DNA of 64,000 nt from Dysidea avara (GCF_963678975.1 NC_089273.1:21160356-21224355), one strand, 5' to 3'. Positions 1 through 13,800 are shown, counted from the first letter of the stretch. Notes: a model not told the origin generated them from the letters alone. Program-made: numbers and translations.

Positions 1-2600
1 CTTAATTATCAGTAAGCTCATTGTGATTCATTATTATACATGTGTCATTTATCATCCCCCCCCCCCCCCCCCCCCCCCCCCTATTTCTCCGCCCCTAACG
101 TAATAGGTTAAATAGTATTACAGAGGTGCTTCTTGATCAGTGTCCAGTTTTATCTCTGTCACCGAACACTTGTCAGGTAGCTAACTAGCTAGCATTGCAC
201 ACAGTATTACAGCCCAAAATGCCTCCAAACAGCATATCAAAATGTGAAATTTTCCTCAGGGAGTATGCCCTCAGACCCAGCTGCCTAAACTAAGTCTTAC
301 CATTTCGTCTTTTACTCTGATGGCCCTGAGGGAGAACTTATTGTATAAAATACATGTAAGTCAAGATCAAGACACACACTCCAGCCATGCAATGAGAGGA
401 ACCATTTTTCATGCAAGTGATGGCTATGTGAATACAAAGTTATTTGCAAAGAAAACTTCCTTGGGGTGGGACATCTTCTATACCACTGACATCATTGCAG
501 CCATTTCATGGCCATCACCTTTGATTTCACAACTTTTTTCACCCAGGTTTTTGAAGGCTGCACTCTTTTTTACAGCTTGGCTGGTTTTGAGTGAATTCGA
601 CTTCTTTTGTATTTTCAAACCAAGGTTTTGAGGCTTACTATTTCTTCTTATCTACAGATCATAGCTAACTGCTACAGGAACAATGATGATCATACAAATG
701 ATACAGAAAATTACCTACTCATCCCGGACAGCTACCAACAAAGAGAGAAAACCATCAGTATAATTGATGATAAAAAAACAAACAATTTAGACAAGGGTGT
801 CCTCAGACACATGCTACCACTAACATAATTTGTCATGCATGATGGCCATAATATAAGGTCTACAGTATATGTATTTCTTTCTACTATAGTGATTTATATG
901 AAAGTGAATAGGTATGTTATGATCGTGGAATATTATATTTTTCAGTGACTGTTCTATAAGAGTATCTTGATTTTTCATGCAAATGTGAAAAAATGCAGTT
1001 GCTCAACTTTAAACAAATGCACCTTTTTTACTGGGATATGATTTCCAGCCTATTGTATCACAAGTTTTGCTAGCATAGCACTTATTATGATGATGATGAT
1101 TGGCGTGAGTTGGTCATACAGTACTAGTCTGCTTGCAGACCACCTGGGGGCGAGACTGAGTTAATACTACCAATATACCACTGATCGATACAAAAGTGGT
1201 ACTAGACTGAACCTCAAAGTGTTAGAACAATCTAGATTTTCTATTGGTACATCAGTTTTACTTATTGAGTACTAGAATTTTCATTTAGCTATAAGGTAGA
1301 AATTAAGTGAAGTGATCAGCCAATATAGCAGTGGTGGATGCAGGCGTGAGGTATGGAGGTCCTTGGTTTGAACTCTGGTCAGTTTTTCTCTCTCTTGACA
1401 TTTTTTATGCATCTTTTTTACCCTACAGTGACTGCTCTATTAAAGTATCTCAATCCTGTGATTTTACACTTGTTTGGTTTTTGCTTTATAACTTTGTCAC
1501 TGTAACTCTATTGCTATTTAAACTATCAAAAGGCACTGCTACGATGATCAGCCTATAGTATGTACACACAATTTTTCAAGATATTCCTCAACCTGTAGCC
1601 ATGACAAAAGTTTTTTTTTTTTTTTTTTACGTGAATAAACAAGGTTCATAATCATAACTCCTTGGATATTTATCAGATTCATAGCAAACTTGGTATGTGA
1701 ATTCACCTTTATATGCTCTTCATTTGTGCTAAATATTGATGCAATTGAGTTACACGTTTGTGTTTTATAGCAATTTTTTGCAAAGCGTGCAAAAAGAAAT
1801 TGAAGCCCCCGTAGCCCCCTACGGCTTAAGAAAAAAAAGAAGAAAATTAAAACAAAACTTTGAACGCCCGTATCTCACAAATGGTTCTTGCGAATTTAAT
1901 CAAATTTGCTGTGTGGCCTACCCTACCTGGGGGACAGCTATAACGCAAAAATGGTGTGCTTTGGAGAAGGGGCCATGGAGCTACACACACGTGAAAAAGC
2001 TGTTTTCTTCTTCCTGTCAACATACGGTATGGTGCTCTGGCTTACTTGGCTGCACGACACACTACTGTGTATTTTGATATGATTAGTGACCAAACTACTC
2101 AACTCTAATTGCCAACATTCTACATAATGGCTTTGACTATGGCCGAATATCATTTTTTTTGTACATACAGAGCAAACTCCATTTCTTAATAACACAGAGC
2201 TGCTCAGAGTAAACACACTACCAACAGAATGCTACAGTGTATATAGTGGCATTATTGTCTATGAGAAAAAGTTCAATCCGGTAGGGTAAAAAGTGTGTTT
2301 GTGTGTGTGTGAGTTATGTGCGTGTGCATATGGGTGATATATCACTGCTTGACTGTAAGAACCTCTCACATTGTGAAAGAAAAAAAAAACACTGACTTCA
2401 ATGTATTTTATAAACAGATCCCCTACTTACATACCCAGCTTAATTGGTATGGTCAAGAGTTCATAACATAGAAAGGGAGGCTATATTATGAACTCTTGGT
2501 ATGAAGTAATTAACCTAAATTGAATCAGTCAAGGTTCAATATAAGCCAAACACAAAAATAACAGTCATAACTTTCTTTGTAACCCTAGTCTCAGGCAGAG
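1..2600. other. gene-poor stretch
   Basis: No convincing exon is seen; the open frames here are short and lack splice or domain support. It holds a pure C tract (57-80), a T tract (about 1611-1628), a short ATG repeat near 1087, a GT-rich patch near 2295, and two copies of the dispersed CTCTATTAGAG-type motif (about 944 and 1426). Confidence 0.6.
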
Positions 2601-2607
2601 TTCCATA

Positions 2608-2690
2608 AAACCAGAACCTCTCTATTACGGACATTTTGGGACCCAACCATTTTTTTGTTGTAATATAGAGGTTTGAGGCAAGGGGGTGTC
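2608..2690. mobile_element. possible Tc1/mariner-type MITE fragment
   Basis: The stretch begins AGAACCTCTCTATTACGGAC and ends in ATATAGAGGTTT, inverted ends of the kind found on Tc1/mariner and Tigger-like elements. It resembles the ends of the larger element at 15747-16618. It is short and diverged, so the call is tentative. Confidence 0.3.
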
Positions 2691-3700
2691 ACACATATAC
2701 TCACTGTAGGTTGATCTGCGACCGCAGTCAAAGTCTTGACCTGCACTTTGACTTGTGACTAAGAGCCTTTCCAATCTTTGACCAGTGACTTAGTGACAAT
2801 ATTTGAGTACTTTTTGATTGTGGGTTGGAAATTTTCACCCTTGATTGGCATGAATTTGGTGGCCTTGACCTTTGACTTAGACGTGGTCGCAGATCTGCGC
2901 CTATGTGTCACCCCCTTGAGAGGTAAAAAATGTATTAACCAGACCCGTTTGGACCAATATTTTTGGCCTTATTGATGGAGGTTTTTTCTATTGTGTCCTT
3001 AATTCGGGAGTTTGTTAAGGGAGGTTCGATCCACTGTAAACCATTTTGCTACGGCGGTTATAGATATGGTACAGCTGTACAGGTACAATACCTGACACTC
3101 TCCACCCCAGCCTTTCTTTTCCTCCTCTGTGCAGTATTTTGTCTTCGATGACAATGACACATAAAATCCACTGGCACAAATTATCAAAGCACTCATATAA
3201 ATCACTTCAGCACTCAATTTTACCATTATTACAGAAGGCGGATATTGAGTTAAACAAACTACACGTTATTGATCAGAGCGGTTTTAAGTTTCCTCATTCA
3301 TTTTCTCTCACTCCTGAATATTTCTTATTTCTCGAATATTGCTAAATAATTTCTCGAATAGCATAGTGCTAGATAATTTCTCGCTTCCTAGTCTTCGCCT
3401 AAAGCCCAAGTTTTTGGCCTGGCAAATTGGGTGGGGTCTATTCTACGGAACGGAACGATGGACTAAACGACGGAACGGAATGCTTTCTCCAATTGAAGCT
3501 TACAGCTTACCATTGCTGTACAAGTTATCGGTGACACCTCCAGCAGGTAAGGCCACTCCAAATAAATTCTCTGTTTCCCGTCCTGGACTCAGGCATATTT
3601 GCATGCAAGCGGGCGGTCCATTTCCATTATTTCATTATAAGCTTTTCAAGCCATTATTTGCCTGGCACAGCCAAAAAGGCTGCATAAAAACATGCTTAAG

Positions 3701-3720
3701 AATTGAATTGAATTGAATTT
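3701..3720 (+). repeat. (AATTG)n tail of a retroposon
   Basis: Four tandem AATTG units follow an A-rich stretch. Short pentamer tails of this kind mark 3' ends of non-LTR retroposons; the (TAATC)n tail near 15.32 kb looks similar. The body upstream (about 3340-3700) is not recognised and its open frame is not supported. Confidence 0.4.
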
Positions 3721-3820
3721 GGTTTTAAACTCCTATATTCGGCATAGCCGTTCTTCCATATAGGAGGAGTATACACAGTACATACATACATATACATAAT
3801 ATACATACGCAGCACTTACG

Positions 3821-3900
3821 TACATACATACATACATACATACATACATGCATGCATACATACATACATACATACATGCATGCATACATACATACATGTA
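3821..3900. repeat. (TACA)n microsatellite
   Basis: Tandem TACA/CATA units with a few ATGC interruptions, preceded by a degenerate run from about 3778. It lies just beyond the 3' end of the minus-strand LINE and may have grown from its terminal tail. The minus-strand open frame across it is only translated repeat. Confidence 0.85.
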
Positions 3901-3966
3901 TAGTATAATATGTTACATAATATTTATTACAAAAAAAGAAAGAAAGAAAAAAAAAAAGATGCAAAC

Positions 3967-4921
3967 TTAAGTTATAAAATCAGTAAGTAAATGGTGATGT
4001 AAAGTGGAAGTAAATTCTTGATAGTTATTGATATATAAATAGTTAGGTAATTGATTCCACCATTTAATTGTTTGTATTCTAAAATATCTTTGTGTACTTG
4101 ATAAATGACATCTTTCAGTGTTTGCATAAGTTGTGGGGTGCCGTGTGTTGTGATTATGAAGTGAACCAAATAAAATAGGAGGATCTAGAGGAATAACATT
4201 GTCCTGAGAATAGTGATAATGGTGCATAGCACAGAGACAACGATAACGAATATGATTTTTAATTGGTAGCCATGATAAGTTGTTACGATACTTAGATACA
4301 TGATCATACTTACGTAAAGAATAAACTATATGTATGCCCCAGTTCTGCAGACGTTGTAATCTATCTACTAGGTTCTGTGTGAGTGGTGGTCCCCACACTG
4401 GGAGTGCATAATCTAGATGTGATATTACAAGCAAGTTAATAAGCATTTTAATGATGGTAGTTGAAAGTGATTTTCTATTAGAGTTAATCCAGAATAGGTA
4501 ATAAGACATTTTTTTTTGCATACTTGAGATATCTGATCTCTCCAATTAAGCTTGCTATCAAACACAATTCCTAGATATTTCTGATTGCTAACTTCTTTTA
4601 AAACATCATCGTAAATAGAAAACACTGGAGGTGATTCATCATCACTAACAGATTTTGGCTTGAACCACATTACATTACATTTCTTCACATTTAACTTCAT
4701 CTTGCTTTCTGAAATAAAACATGATATTAACTGCAAATTCTCACACATTTGCCTTTGAACATCTGAATAATTGATACCAGAACAAATTACAGCTGTATCA
4801 TCAGCAAATTGCAGGAAAATACCATGTTTAACATATAAGGACATTTCATTCATATACACTAAAAACAAAAGAGGCCCTAAGGCACTTCCTTGAGGTATAC
4901 CACCTTTAACTAAACCCCGAT
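3967..4921 (-). pseudogene. 5'-truncated non-LTR retrotransposon reverse transcriptase (CR1/L2-like)
   Basis: Reverse transcriptase C-terminal half on the minus strand. It opens with a GIPQGSALGPLLF block (about 4905-4860), then FADDTAVI, which carries the catalytic Asp pair, then a KYLGIVFDSKLNW block. It ends with LDYALPVWG and a WWNQLP motif typical of LINE C-termini. A frameshift near 4510-4540 separates the FADD part (about 4425-4921) from the C-terminal part (3967-4545). Everything 5' of the palm domain is missing: recognisable sequence stops at about 4921, the usual result of incomplete target-primed reverse transcription. It is a dead copy. The clade is a best guess from motif spacing. 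Confidence 0.88.
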
Positions 4922-6185
4922 CTTAAGCTCGTTCCTTCCTTTGTAGTTGCAAAAATAACACAAACGTGAAGTTTGTGCTGACTTGATAGCACTGCTGACA
5001 CTGTTTCAAGATAGCTTTTACTGAATCCATCAGTATGCAATAACTGGAAAATAATGGAAGAATACGGAATAATGGAACATTTAGAAGTATGGTGACAAGC
5101 TGAATCAACTCAGTCTAAGCAGAACTTTCTAAAGGAATTTTGTGCAGTGTGTGACACTCAGAAAGCACAACTGAAGGAGGCTATATTGTGTTAATATCAA
5201 TGATTTATTAACAGTTGACTAATGCCAGATATCTCAGTAGTGGGTTGAATCCAGGATGGGAATGCTTTCTGAATCAGAACTTGCAGCTTGGCTATCATCG
5301 CTGGAATTACATTTTATCTGTGGAACCTCCAGGAAAATGGAATTGGATAGTAATAAATATTAATAGCTGTTTCATGCTGTGATTATTCTCCAACCTGATA
5401 AATCAAGCAGGTCTCTTCAATTCATTTATTGCATGACCAAGGCAAGTTTTGTTACTACAATACAGAAGCTGATTGGGTATCAATTGTTTCTGCTAATCTT
5501 GACAAGATAGAAGACCACTCAATTTCTTCAGTTTCAGAGCCGGCACAAATTAAATAGAAAGTTATGGTGGCATGACTTTACTCAGTCTAATAAACAGAAT
5601 AATATGGTTGATTGAGGAGGTATCACTTTTGGAATGTTCAGACAACCTGAGATGAAATGCATGGATTCATTGAATTTTGGTTGTAGTTGGAGACATTAAA
5701 TATCCAAAAGCAAACTAACTATATATCAATTCACTTTCTTTATATATATTTTTTCAATTTTGAGCCTGTATACAAATCATTAAATTTTTCTCAGTCAACT
5801 GATAAATCCTAGAATAAGATGGGAGAGAAAATTTATTCTATACTGTACAACTTCAAAGGAAAATGAAGAAAACTTAGAGACAAATCAATAAAATTAGTAC
5901 AAATACAATAAGGTGAATTAATTTAAATACAGTACTTGATATGAATTAAAGCCTTGATAAATTATTCCAAAGCAAAATCATAGATGGAAAAACAAAGACT
6001 GGTGAGGTCTTGATTGATGACAGTGGTTGGAGGGTGGTAATTTCTTGTTCTTGAATATGTTGCAAAGTGGAGGTACAAATCATTATCAAAATGGGATATC
6101 AATTTCATTGTGAATAATTTGTATAGTAAATAATCTAGTGTCCCCCACTTAAATATGCTACAACAGTGTTGGTACATTGGCAGTA
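4922..6185. other. no gene recognised
   Basis: AT-rich sequence without supported exons. No clear inverted repeats or domain-bearing open frames were seen. Confidence 0.5.
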
Positions 6186-6188
6186 CCA

Positions 6189-6254
6189 AAACTATTATAT
6201 ACTCTCAGGGGTGGATCCAAGAAACTATTATATACTCTCAGGGGTGGATCCAAG
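6189..6254. repeat. 33-bp tandem duplication
   Basis: Two identical 33-bp units (6189-6221 and 6222-6254), each containing CTCAGGGGTGGATCCAAG, the end of a dispersed element. The duplication therefore covers the terminus of a transposon. Confidence 0.85.
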
Positions 6255-6680
6255 GTTTGGCAAGGGGGGTGCACCAAGGTAGTAGGCATATAGAGCTGGG
6301 AGGTGCAGCCCCCTCAGAAGCTAAGATCAAGACTTATATAGGGATAAGTGACAGACATGAGTAGTTGAACTAGCTATAGCTAATAGTTATGGACCTAAAG
6401 AATGGCATACACAAGACCAAGTGCATTTCATTTGCAAAATGTACTTAGCTGGCTAAGTGTGCCCATGAATGGAATAGTGCTACAGATGCTAGTTTTTTTT
6501 CATATTAAACTCAGCAACTATGAAAGTAGCATTGTGTGGTGACCGTTCTATTAGAGTGTTTGACTGAATACTCTATTAGAGTATCTTGATCTTGTATAAT
6601 GGTTTCCTTCGATCTTGTATAATGGTTTCCTGGGGGGGGGGGGGGCACACATGCCCCCCCCCTGGATCCGCCACTGACTC
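6206..6680. mobile_element. MITE with GGATCC ends and homopolymer borders
   Basis: It starts CAGGGGTGGATCCAAGG with a G-rich run and ends CCTGGATCCGCCACTG after a C-rich run. Similar ends occur at 16693-17525 and at 51541. Inside are two CTCTATTAGAG motifs (about 6541 and 6571) and a tandem GATCTTGTATAATGG repeat near 6590-6630. hAT-like ends are likely but no target duplication was found. Confidence 0.5.
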
Positions 6681-7889
6681 TGTATGTAGGTGGTAAACAG
6701 TTTACCATTTTGTTGACACTATTGCCACTGCATTTATTTTATTTATTCATACAGTACATCAATTACATTACATCAAGAGTTCATAATTTTTATATTATGA
6801 ACTCTTGATTACATGCAGTGCTAATAAAATGCATTTCAAATGACAGTCTGTACAATCCAGCCACAAGTTTGCAGTGTTCTGATTATCAGAGGACACACAA
6901 AATTGTGATCGTAGCTCTCTTATTGGTAATGTGAACTTGTATAAGATATAGGTGGCAACATTGACGCACTGTGGAGAAAAACACATAGCAGGTAATCAAA
7001 CATTACTGGTGTGTTTTGTGCTAACAACACATGTGATGGCATTTGACAACAAAGTTGCACATAATATACCACCTAATTTTTCTAATTTTTACCCATAAAT
7101 ATTAGTCTTACCAGGGCATTGTTGCTTTAAACCTACAATGTCATACAATTTAATTACAAAGCCATTGATGGCAAAAGATTGACTGATACCATAAAATGCA
7201 GGGCTCGAAATAACGTTCGACAATCAACCAATTTCCGGTCAATATTGTGCAATGACTGGTTAATTTTATTGTTGTCCGGACATTGTGGCTGGACAGAATG
7301 GTACACTACTGCTGGAGAGCAGCCTTACAAAGGCAGCAATATTTAATTAAGCTATTTGTTTATGGTTTGTGGCCACAAGCTCTACATGTACCTCAAGCCA
7401 AAACAGGGATGTTTGAACACCAGCCTACCTGTACTTGTCAGCTATATATGAATGTGCAAAATGTATTTAAAACCATGTTATCCAGTGTTACCTTTGAGTT
7501 GTGGGATGCATAAAGTGCTAAAAGACTGTTGTACTGGACTAGAAACAGTGTGTTACATTAATTTATGACATGGCTATATTACTTTTGGCAAGACTACATC
7601 TTTAGTACTGAAAGCTTAACACTGAGTACCAGTACATTTTTATGTTTTGACAGGACAAAATCTGTGTTGTACTGGCAGTTTGACAGTACACTCAAAAAAT
7701 TACCGGGAGCCCTGAAAATGGGTTATTTTCAGAGTTTCAATTTTTAATTTAAAGAGCAGTGGTTTTAACTCTTCGAAAAAATTGCTAATTGTGCACAATC
7801 AATTGTAAACTGGAACTTGCTCGTGCTACAGAAGTGTGTGTAATTGTTGAAACTAACTAGGCTGGAATGTGTCATAGCTTTGCATTGTT
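6681..7889. other. no gene recognised
   Basis: Holds an inverted pair near 6773-6810 (AAGAGTTCATAA and TTATGAACTCTT) and unremarkable AT-rich sequence. The short open frames have no domain or splice support. Confidence 0.5.
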
Positions 7890-7897
7890 ATTTCAAG

Positions 7898-8709
7898 TAG
7901 TGGTGTACAATATCAGGATTTTGATGATATCGATCAACAATCAGTAAAATATTGCGATATTGATTCGATTTTGATAATTAAATTGTGTGAACAAATTAAT
8001 TGCATGGGCAGTCGATATTTAAAAATACGCTTTATGTGTTCTCCTGCACTAGCCATCTTGTGAACGTGTCGGGTGTAGCAGGTATGTCGGGATATAGCTT
8101 GACAAGTAAATCAATAAAATTAATAACTTTCTGCACACACTTATATATACAAATAGATTCATTAAAACCATTACATAACACTTAGATTAGAGGTGCAGCG
8201 ATATGACTTTTAGCCGATATTCTGATAACCGATATAAAATATTAACAAGCCGATATGGTAGCATAGCCTAACAATTAGCACTCTAAATTTAGTTACAGTG
8301 TGACAGAATGGGACTGTATTTAACAGCTGACATCACATAAACAGGCATTGCTAGGATATTACTAGAGCACAAGTGCCCATTAATTAGATGTTTATGTATA
8401 TCTGTATCTGCTGCTTGTTTACACATGTTACTGATCTGATACTGATATGCAAAAACAAGGCCAATAGCTGATCTGATTATCGGTGCACCTCTAATTAGGA
8501 AACTGGTAGATAAGCTTTTAAAATGGCTAAATTACACAAAACTGACCATTTCTAGCATGATTACAAAATCACGGTTGATATATTGATAATTATATATTAA
8601 TTAATGTCTAACACAATATTGAAATCAGCATTTGCAATATAGAAATTTGATATCAAAAAATGATCGCAATATTGATATCTTTCCGATATATCACACATCA
8701 ACACCACTA
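7898..8709. mobile_element. non-autonomous hAT-like element with 8-bp target duplication
   Basis: Ends are TAGTGGTGTACAATATC and ATATATCACACATCAACACCACTA (18 or so matched positions). It is flanked on both sides by the identical 8-mer ATTTCAAG (7890-7897 and 8710-8717), the target-duplication length of hAT transposons. The interior is rich in GATATTG-type words and carries no transposase. A second element (8188-8493) sits inside it. Confidence 0.82.
8188..8493. mobile_element. nested TIR element (TAGAGGTGCANCGATA ends)
   Basis: Inverted ends TAGAGGTGCAGCGATA and TATCGGTGCACCTCTA lie inside the larger hAT-like element. A related end occurs at 19219. About 306 bp with no coding capacity. I could not find a perfect target duplication. 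Confidence 0.65.
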
Positions 8710-8888
8710 ATTTCAAGCCAATAGCTATGTAAACAACTGAACCCTAGAAATTTCCCTCCGCATGTGGACTCCATGCTCTTGTCATTTGAGTCTCATCTGC
8801 AAAACAAAAATTCCTCTAGCATATTGGTACACATTAATTCTTTGTAGACATAATATCCCTTATCATTTGTACTGCTACACTAGTCTCA

Positions 8889-9022
8889 CATGGCCAAACA
8901 ACACTTCTTGGCATGGCGCTTATCGATTACAATTACAGTGGTATAAGCACCATTCAAGTACAGGTAGGTGCTTATAATTGTAATTGAAAAGCATCATGCC
9001 AAGAAAGAGTGGTCTGGCCACA
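8889..9022. repeat. foldback element
   Basis: Inverted arms of about 55 bp with mismatches: TGGCCAAACAACACTTCTTGG is mirrored by the minus-strand reading of CCAAGAAAGAGTGGTCTGGCCA, and the GGTGCTTATAATTGTAATTG region pairs with CAATTACAGTGGTATAAGCACC. Non-coding. Confidence 0.65.
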
Positions 9023-9765
9023 CAAAACTACAGTACATGTGGTCACCATCTCAATAACAATTTACTCTATTAAATGTGCACTACCAAAACTAGTTATCGT
9101 TGGTGCTATAGGCATGGCATTTGAGCATAACCATCAAAATTTTACCATCATCCTTGATTTAGTACTGTACATCTGTCATTCTCCACTAATCTGAATATCC
9201 ACACTAGCTCCAAAGCACCCCAAGCCAGGATCATCTTCAGTGATCACCTAGCATTTTCTTGAGCTAAAAACTGTTTGATGTCTTTAAACTTTTCTCTGAC
9301 ATGAATGTGTATAGTAGTTGGGTGGCAGCAAACAGTGATGCTCTTTTAGCAGCATGTCCATCAAATGATTACATAGAATGGAATTTTCCTTCCACGCACA
9401 GTCCTAAAATTGGAAACACAAAAACAGTTTATAAACAACAAGCTGCATATACTGACTTATAAGTTGCTAATAGTGAGCAATGCTACCCAGAAGAAATGAC
9501 TTGCAAGACTTGCACACACACTGTATTGCAGTTACTTTCTACACTGTATTATGGCAAGTCATGTAGCTCCAATTACATACGTACAAGTAAAAAAATTTAA
9601 TTAGGAATTTCAAGTTCATTAGGGGATCAAAGAAATAAAAAGTAGTGAAACAAATGCAAGGAATACCTGAACAGTACGGTAGTAGTTTAGTAGAGATCTC
9701 CCCGATAAAGAACGGCACCTGCCAAAATGCTACAGTGTACCTTTAACAGGGGCTTCTCTAAATAG
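9023..9765. other. no gene; possible TIR fragment
   Basis: The segment 9585-9665 (around AGGAATTTCAAGTTCATTAG) resembles one end of the TAGGGATC foldback family seen at 25.27, 26.06 and 53.47 kb. No coding sequence was supported. Confidence 0.4.
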
Positions 9766-10038
9766 TCAGGGATTAATCTAGGAGGGGGGGGGGGGGGGGG
9801 TAGCTATTGCCCTTTCTACGTTTATACCTAAACCTTGAGAAATGGAAAGGTTTAATAATCCCAAAGTTTTATAATGGAATGGTCAATATTCAATGGCATC
9901 ACAGAAAAATTTCACCAAAATTGAGTATATTTACACTTAAATTTTTTGGGGGAGCATGCCCCCAGACCTCTCTAGAATCCGAAGTGGCTTACTTTGCCCC
10001 CCCCCCCCCCCAAGCTTAATACTCTGGATTGAGCCCTG
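9766..10038. mobile_element. MITE family with CAGGG...CCCTG ends, copy 1
   Basis: Starts CAGGGATTAATCTAGG followed by an 18-G run, and ends after a 14-C run with GGATTGAGCCCTG. The interior (AAATGGAAAGGTTTAATAA and a CACCAAAATTGAGTAT block) is the reverse complement of 43009-43287, so the two are copies of one family in opposite orientation. Confidence 0.75.
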
Positions 10039-10814
10039 AGAGCGGTAGAATGGTGTAACACTACTCTACTTTGCTTTATTTTAATGTGGTAAAAAGAATG
10101 TATATAATTAACAAACTGAGGTTGCAAATTCACAGTATTACTGCTCTACTTTATATTGCTGGGGAAAGCTCTATTCTAGAAAAGCTGCAAAAATACAGTT
10201 AGAGGAATACTAAAAAAAAATTAAAAACCCACACGGAACAATTCATGGTGTGGACAGAATGTTCAAATGGAACTGAAATCATCAGCATATATTTGTCTGT
10301 TTTGTTTTGTAAAGTTATTGTTTGTTTCGTAATGCTGTCTCCATTTAACGTTACTGATGTATGCTTATGTGTGGGGATTACAGGCTTGCCCAATTATACA
10401 ACCAACAAAATTGATGATAATAATACTAATACTGTAGGAAACTGAACTATATACTATATATAGAATACTTGCACTCGCACATACTTGTAACAGTAGGTAT
10501 AATTAATAGCACTGCACGAATGTATTAGTGTACCACGTATGATCACGTGACTATTAGTTGTCGCCTTGTGCTGTTCCTGCAAATACGTACCAGGGATTGT
10601 GTACCGTTCTCATTGTACTTCAATATTCGGTAATCCATTAGTTATCATGAACATTTACTGTGCAATTGGCTGCTTCCTTACAGGTAAATGTTTAGTAGGC
10701 AGAAAAAGAATACTCCAGAACACCTTTCAATAGACTGAATTACCAAGGAATACCTTGGGAAATACAGCATGTAGGTTGTGAAAGTTTATGATCTAACAGA
10801 AATACAGCCATCGC
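10039..10814. other. no gene recognised
   Basis: Unremarkable AT-rich sequence with no splice-supported exon. Confidence 0.5.
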
Positions 10815-13800
10815 TAAGGTAAGTAAGGGAGTTTCCAGACAGCTGGGTATTCTGGACACTTCGTTTTTAATCCGTTACTAAAGGATGGAATATAGTAAAC
10901 CAATCAGGCTGATTTAAGTACAGTACCTAAGTACCCTACTTGTGTACTATACTAGATGAATTAAAAATTGGAAATTTTAAAATGGGAATAGGGATCGCCA
11001 CAAAACAAGAAGGGATCGCTGGAGTGGTAATGTAAACCACAAATCCCTATTTGACTCTGTCATAAATCTTTAGTTACATGCTCTGTCATTTTGAAGTGAG
11101 TAGGGATTTGTGGTTTACATACCACCGACAGAGAGTCAAAATAGGGATTTGTGGTTTATATTACCACTCCAGCGATCCCTTCTTGTTTTGTGGCTTTTTC
11201 AGCGATCCCTTCTTGTTTTGTGGCTTTTTCAGCGATCCCTATTCCCATTTTAAAATTTCCAATTTTTTATTCATCTAGTTTGTGTACTTTTTAATTAATC
11301 CAGTAATGGATTATGAGATTTCTTTTATTGATAATAAAGACTGTTGTGAATAGTGTAATTTTGCATTCTGCATAGTAACACTGTCAACATTTCAGTACAC
11401 ACATGAAACTGATCAAATTGCATACAGACTGAGAGTCTCCTAATATGAGCTACAATTTACATTACTGGTGCCTTTAATAGCTGTCAAATTCAGTGCAAGG
11501 ATTGTAGCTATACACTTGACTGCATTATTAGAGTATTTAAGTGACTACTCTATTAGAGTATTTAATCTGGATAACCCGCCCACGTACAATAATCACGGAG
11601 TGAAAAAAACCACCTTGCAACAAAGTCATCAGCCCAGATTAAGCTTCCTGGCCTATACTGAGTTTAATAAAGACGGATTCTATTAGCCACAAGTAGCGCG
11701 CGCACCAAAAAACATAATTCTGAGCGTGATCTTGTATGGCTTCTCGAGCGTAACGGCGTTTTGAAAAGAAGAAATGGCCCGGTTTGGGCTGTTTCCATCC
11801 GAAAACGAAATCAAAAATAGGTCATGGACACGCACAATGATTCATTCAGCAAGCCTTACTACTTTTTATCCCAGGATTCTCCGTGTAAACTTCGCTATGC
11901 CTGTGAAAGAATAATAATAATATTATGAATAATATTATGAATAATAATAATATGAACAAACGGGCATATTTCAGTTTTGTCTGAAATACACATACTGTTT
12001 CCTTTTCACTTGATACTTACTAGTGGACCTATACTCATTGCAAAGAACCACCATAGGGTTGTTTTGAGTTGGAGGATACTTTCCAAGGTGGTTTTTAGGC
12101 GTGCATTCTATTAGAGTTTTTGCAAAAAACATGGGCGATCCCTATTATGAACCTACTATCGTGGTTCATGATTACAGTTTTGTTTCGATAGCTCCAAGAA
12201 TTGCCAAGATCCATCAAAATTTGTTTGCGTGTGTAAAAATATTTTTGTGTAAAACAACTTTTGCTACGCATGTTAACAGAAGATTGAAGGCACCATTTGT
12301 AAAGTGAACAGATATGATTTACAGATGGTACAACTGAAATCCAAGTCCATTACCTGCGACATGTTAACTATCATGTGCAATCAACACAACCAACAGCCCA
12401 GAGAATCCCCCAGCAAGGATCCATGGGATCACACTAGATTTCCGATTCTTAAAAATTGCTGTCACCAACAAAGTAACCAGACAAACAGAATGCCATCATA
12501 TATAATGTATGCGTTCTTACTGGATTGGAAACGCCTGTTAAATTATTTAGCTACGGTGCACCAATATGTTTGGTTGAAATGTACCAGCGGCTGTTTGGCT
12601 TTCTCTCGCTTGTTTGAAGGAGTGGACATTGCTTTTGTTTATTGCATTACAGGTGACAATGGCAGGTACACATTAGCTAATATTTCAGCAGCAGTACTAT
12701 TAGCCAACTTCTCATCACTGCATTTACACAACCAAAGATATGTGCGAGATTATATGCCACAATACTGCTCAGCTTGAGCTAAACAATTGCACAAAGTAGT
12801 GCCTGTTCTCTGACGTTTATCGAAACAGTGGAAATATACAGCGAAGCAGTGAATATCTACATACTATACTCTACATGCTACAAGTGGTGTAAACAACAGC
12901 AAAGAAACAGTGCTGCACTTTCTGTTTCTTCAGGAAATTTACACAACCGTTTTGAAACACCATATAGAGCCTTTTCATCTCCTTGACAACCGTTTTCATC
13001 GACCATATTGTTCAACAACTTTGTACGCAGTGGGCCTATGGACAAGTTGAAATTAGCCAATCTGCGTAAACCTCTAACAACCAATAGTCCAAGCTGTGGT
13101 GGATGGGCTTGGTAATGGGTAAGAATTAACATAAAATGCACGCTAACCTGTAAAGCAGTTGGAAATATCTCCACAGAACACTCGATACTGATGTTCATAA
13201 ATATGGCCAAAATACGGTGTAATAAATGAAAAATTATGGCACCAATTTTGGATTTTGGTCATCAAGGAGATGGAAAGCTCTATTTCACCTTCAAACCTGA
13301 ATTTTCTTATGTCATTGTTGTTTTCTACTCACCAGTGTCCCTACCCAGTCCAACCTCCAAGTAGTGTAGGTGGTAACTAACCCAGCTGTAAACAACCAAC
13401 ACTAATTTGCTGGTTACAGGAATCCCCTTTCAGAATTTCACTTTTATACGTGATGCTGGCTAAGCCATTCTTCTGTTGTAAATAGCTCTTTATCATAACA
13501 GTGACATTTAATTTACAGGACGTCTTCTTTTTTTTATCTCTGAGGTCAATAGATCAATAATTTTTTTCAGGCGCTTGTTTCTGAGTGAGTTCAAAATGAG
13601 AAAACGAAAGAGAAGAGGCCCTGATGAGTATCTTTTTTGATAAAAGAGCAAGTAAGGCTGTCTAAATGGTAGCACAATAGTGTAGCTGCTACATAGCTAT
13701 ACTAATCTCATACTATTAGCTAGATGCACAATGGCTTTATGGAGAAATATAATACACCCTCTTTCAAAAATCCTAGATCCATAGGCTATTGGTGGCATAA

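Noticed and set aside
3725..3964. Met/Tyr/Val/Cys-repeat protein
   Set aside because: Translation of the (TACA)n array.
12304..12777. 157-codon plus-strand gene
   Set aside because: It lies inside TIR copy A. The matching region of copy B is open for only part of its length, and no family is recognised.
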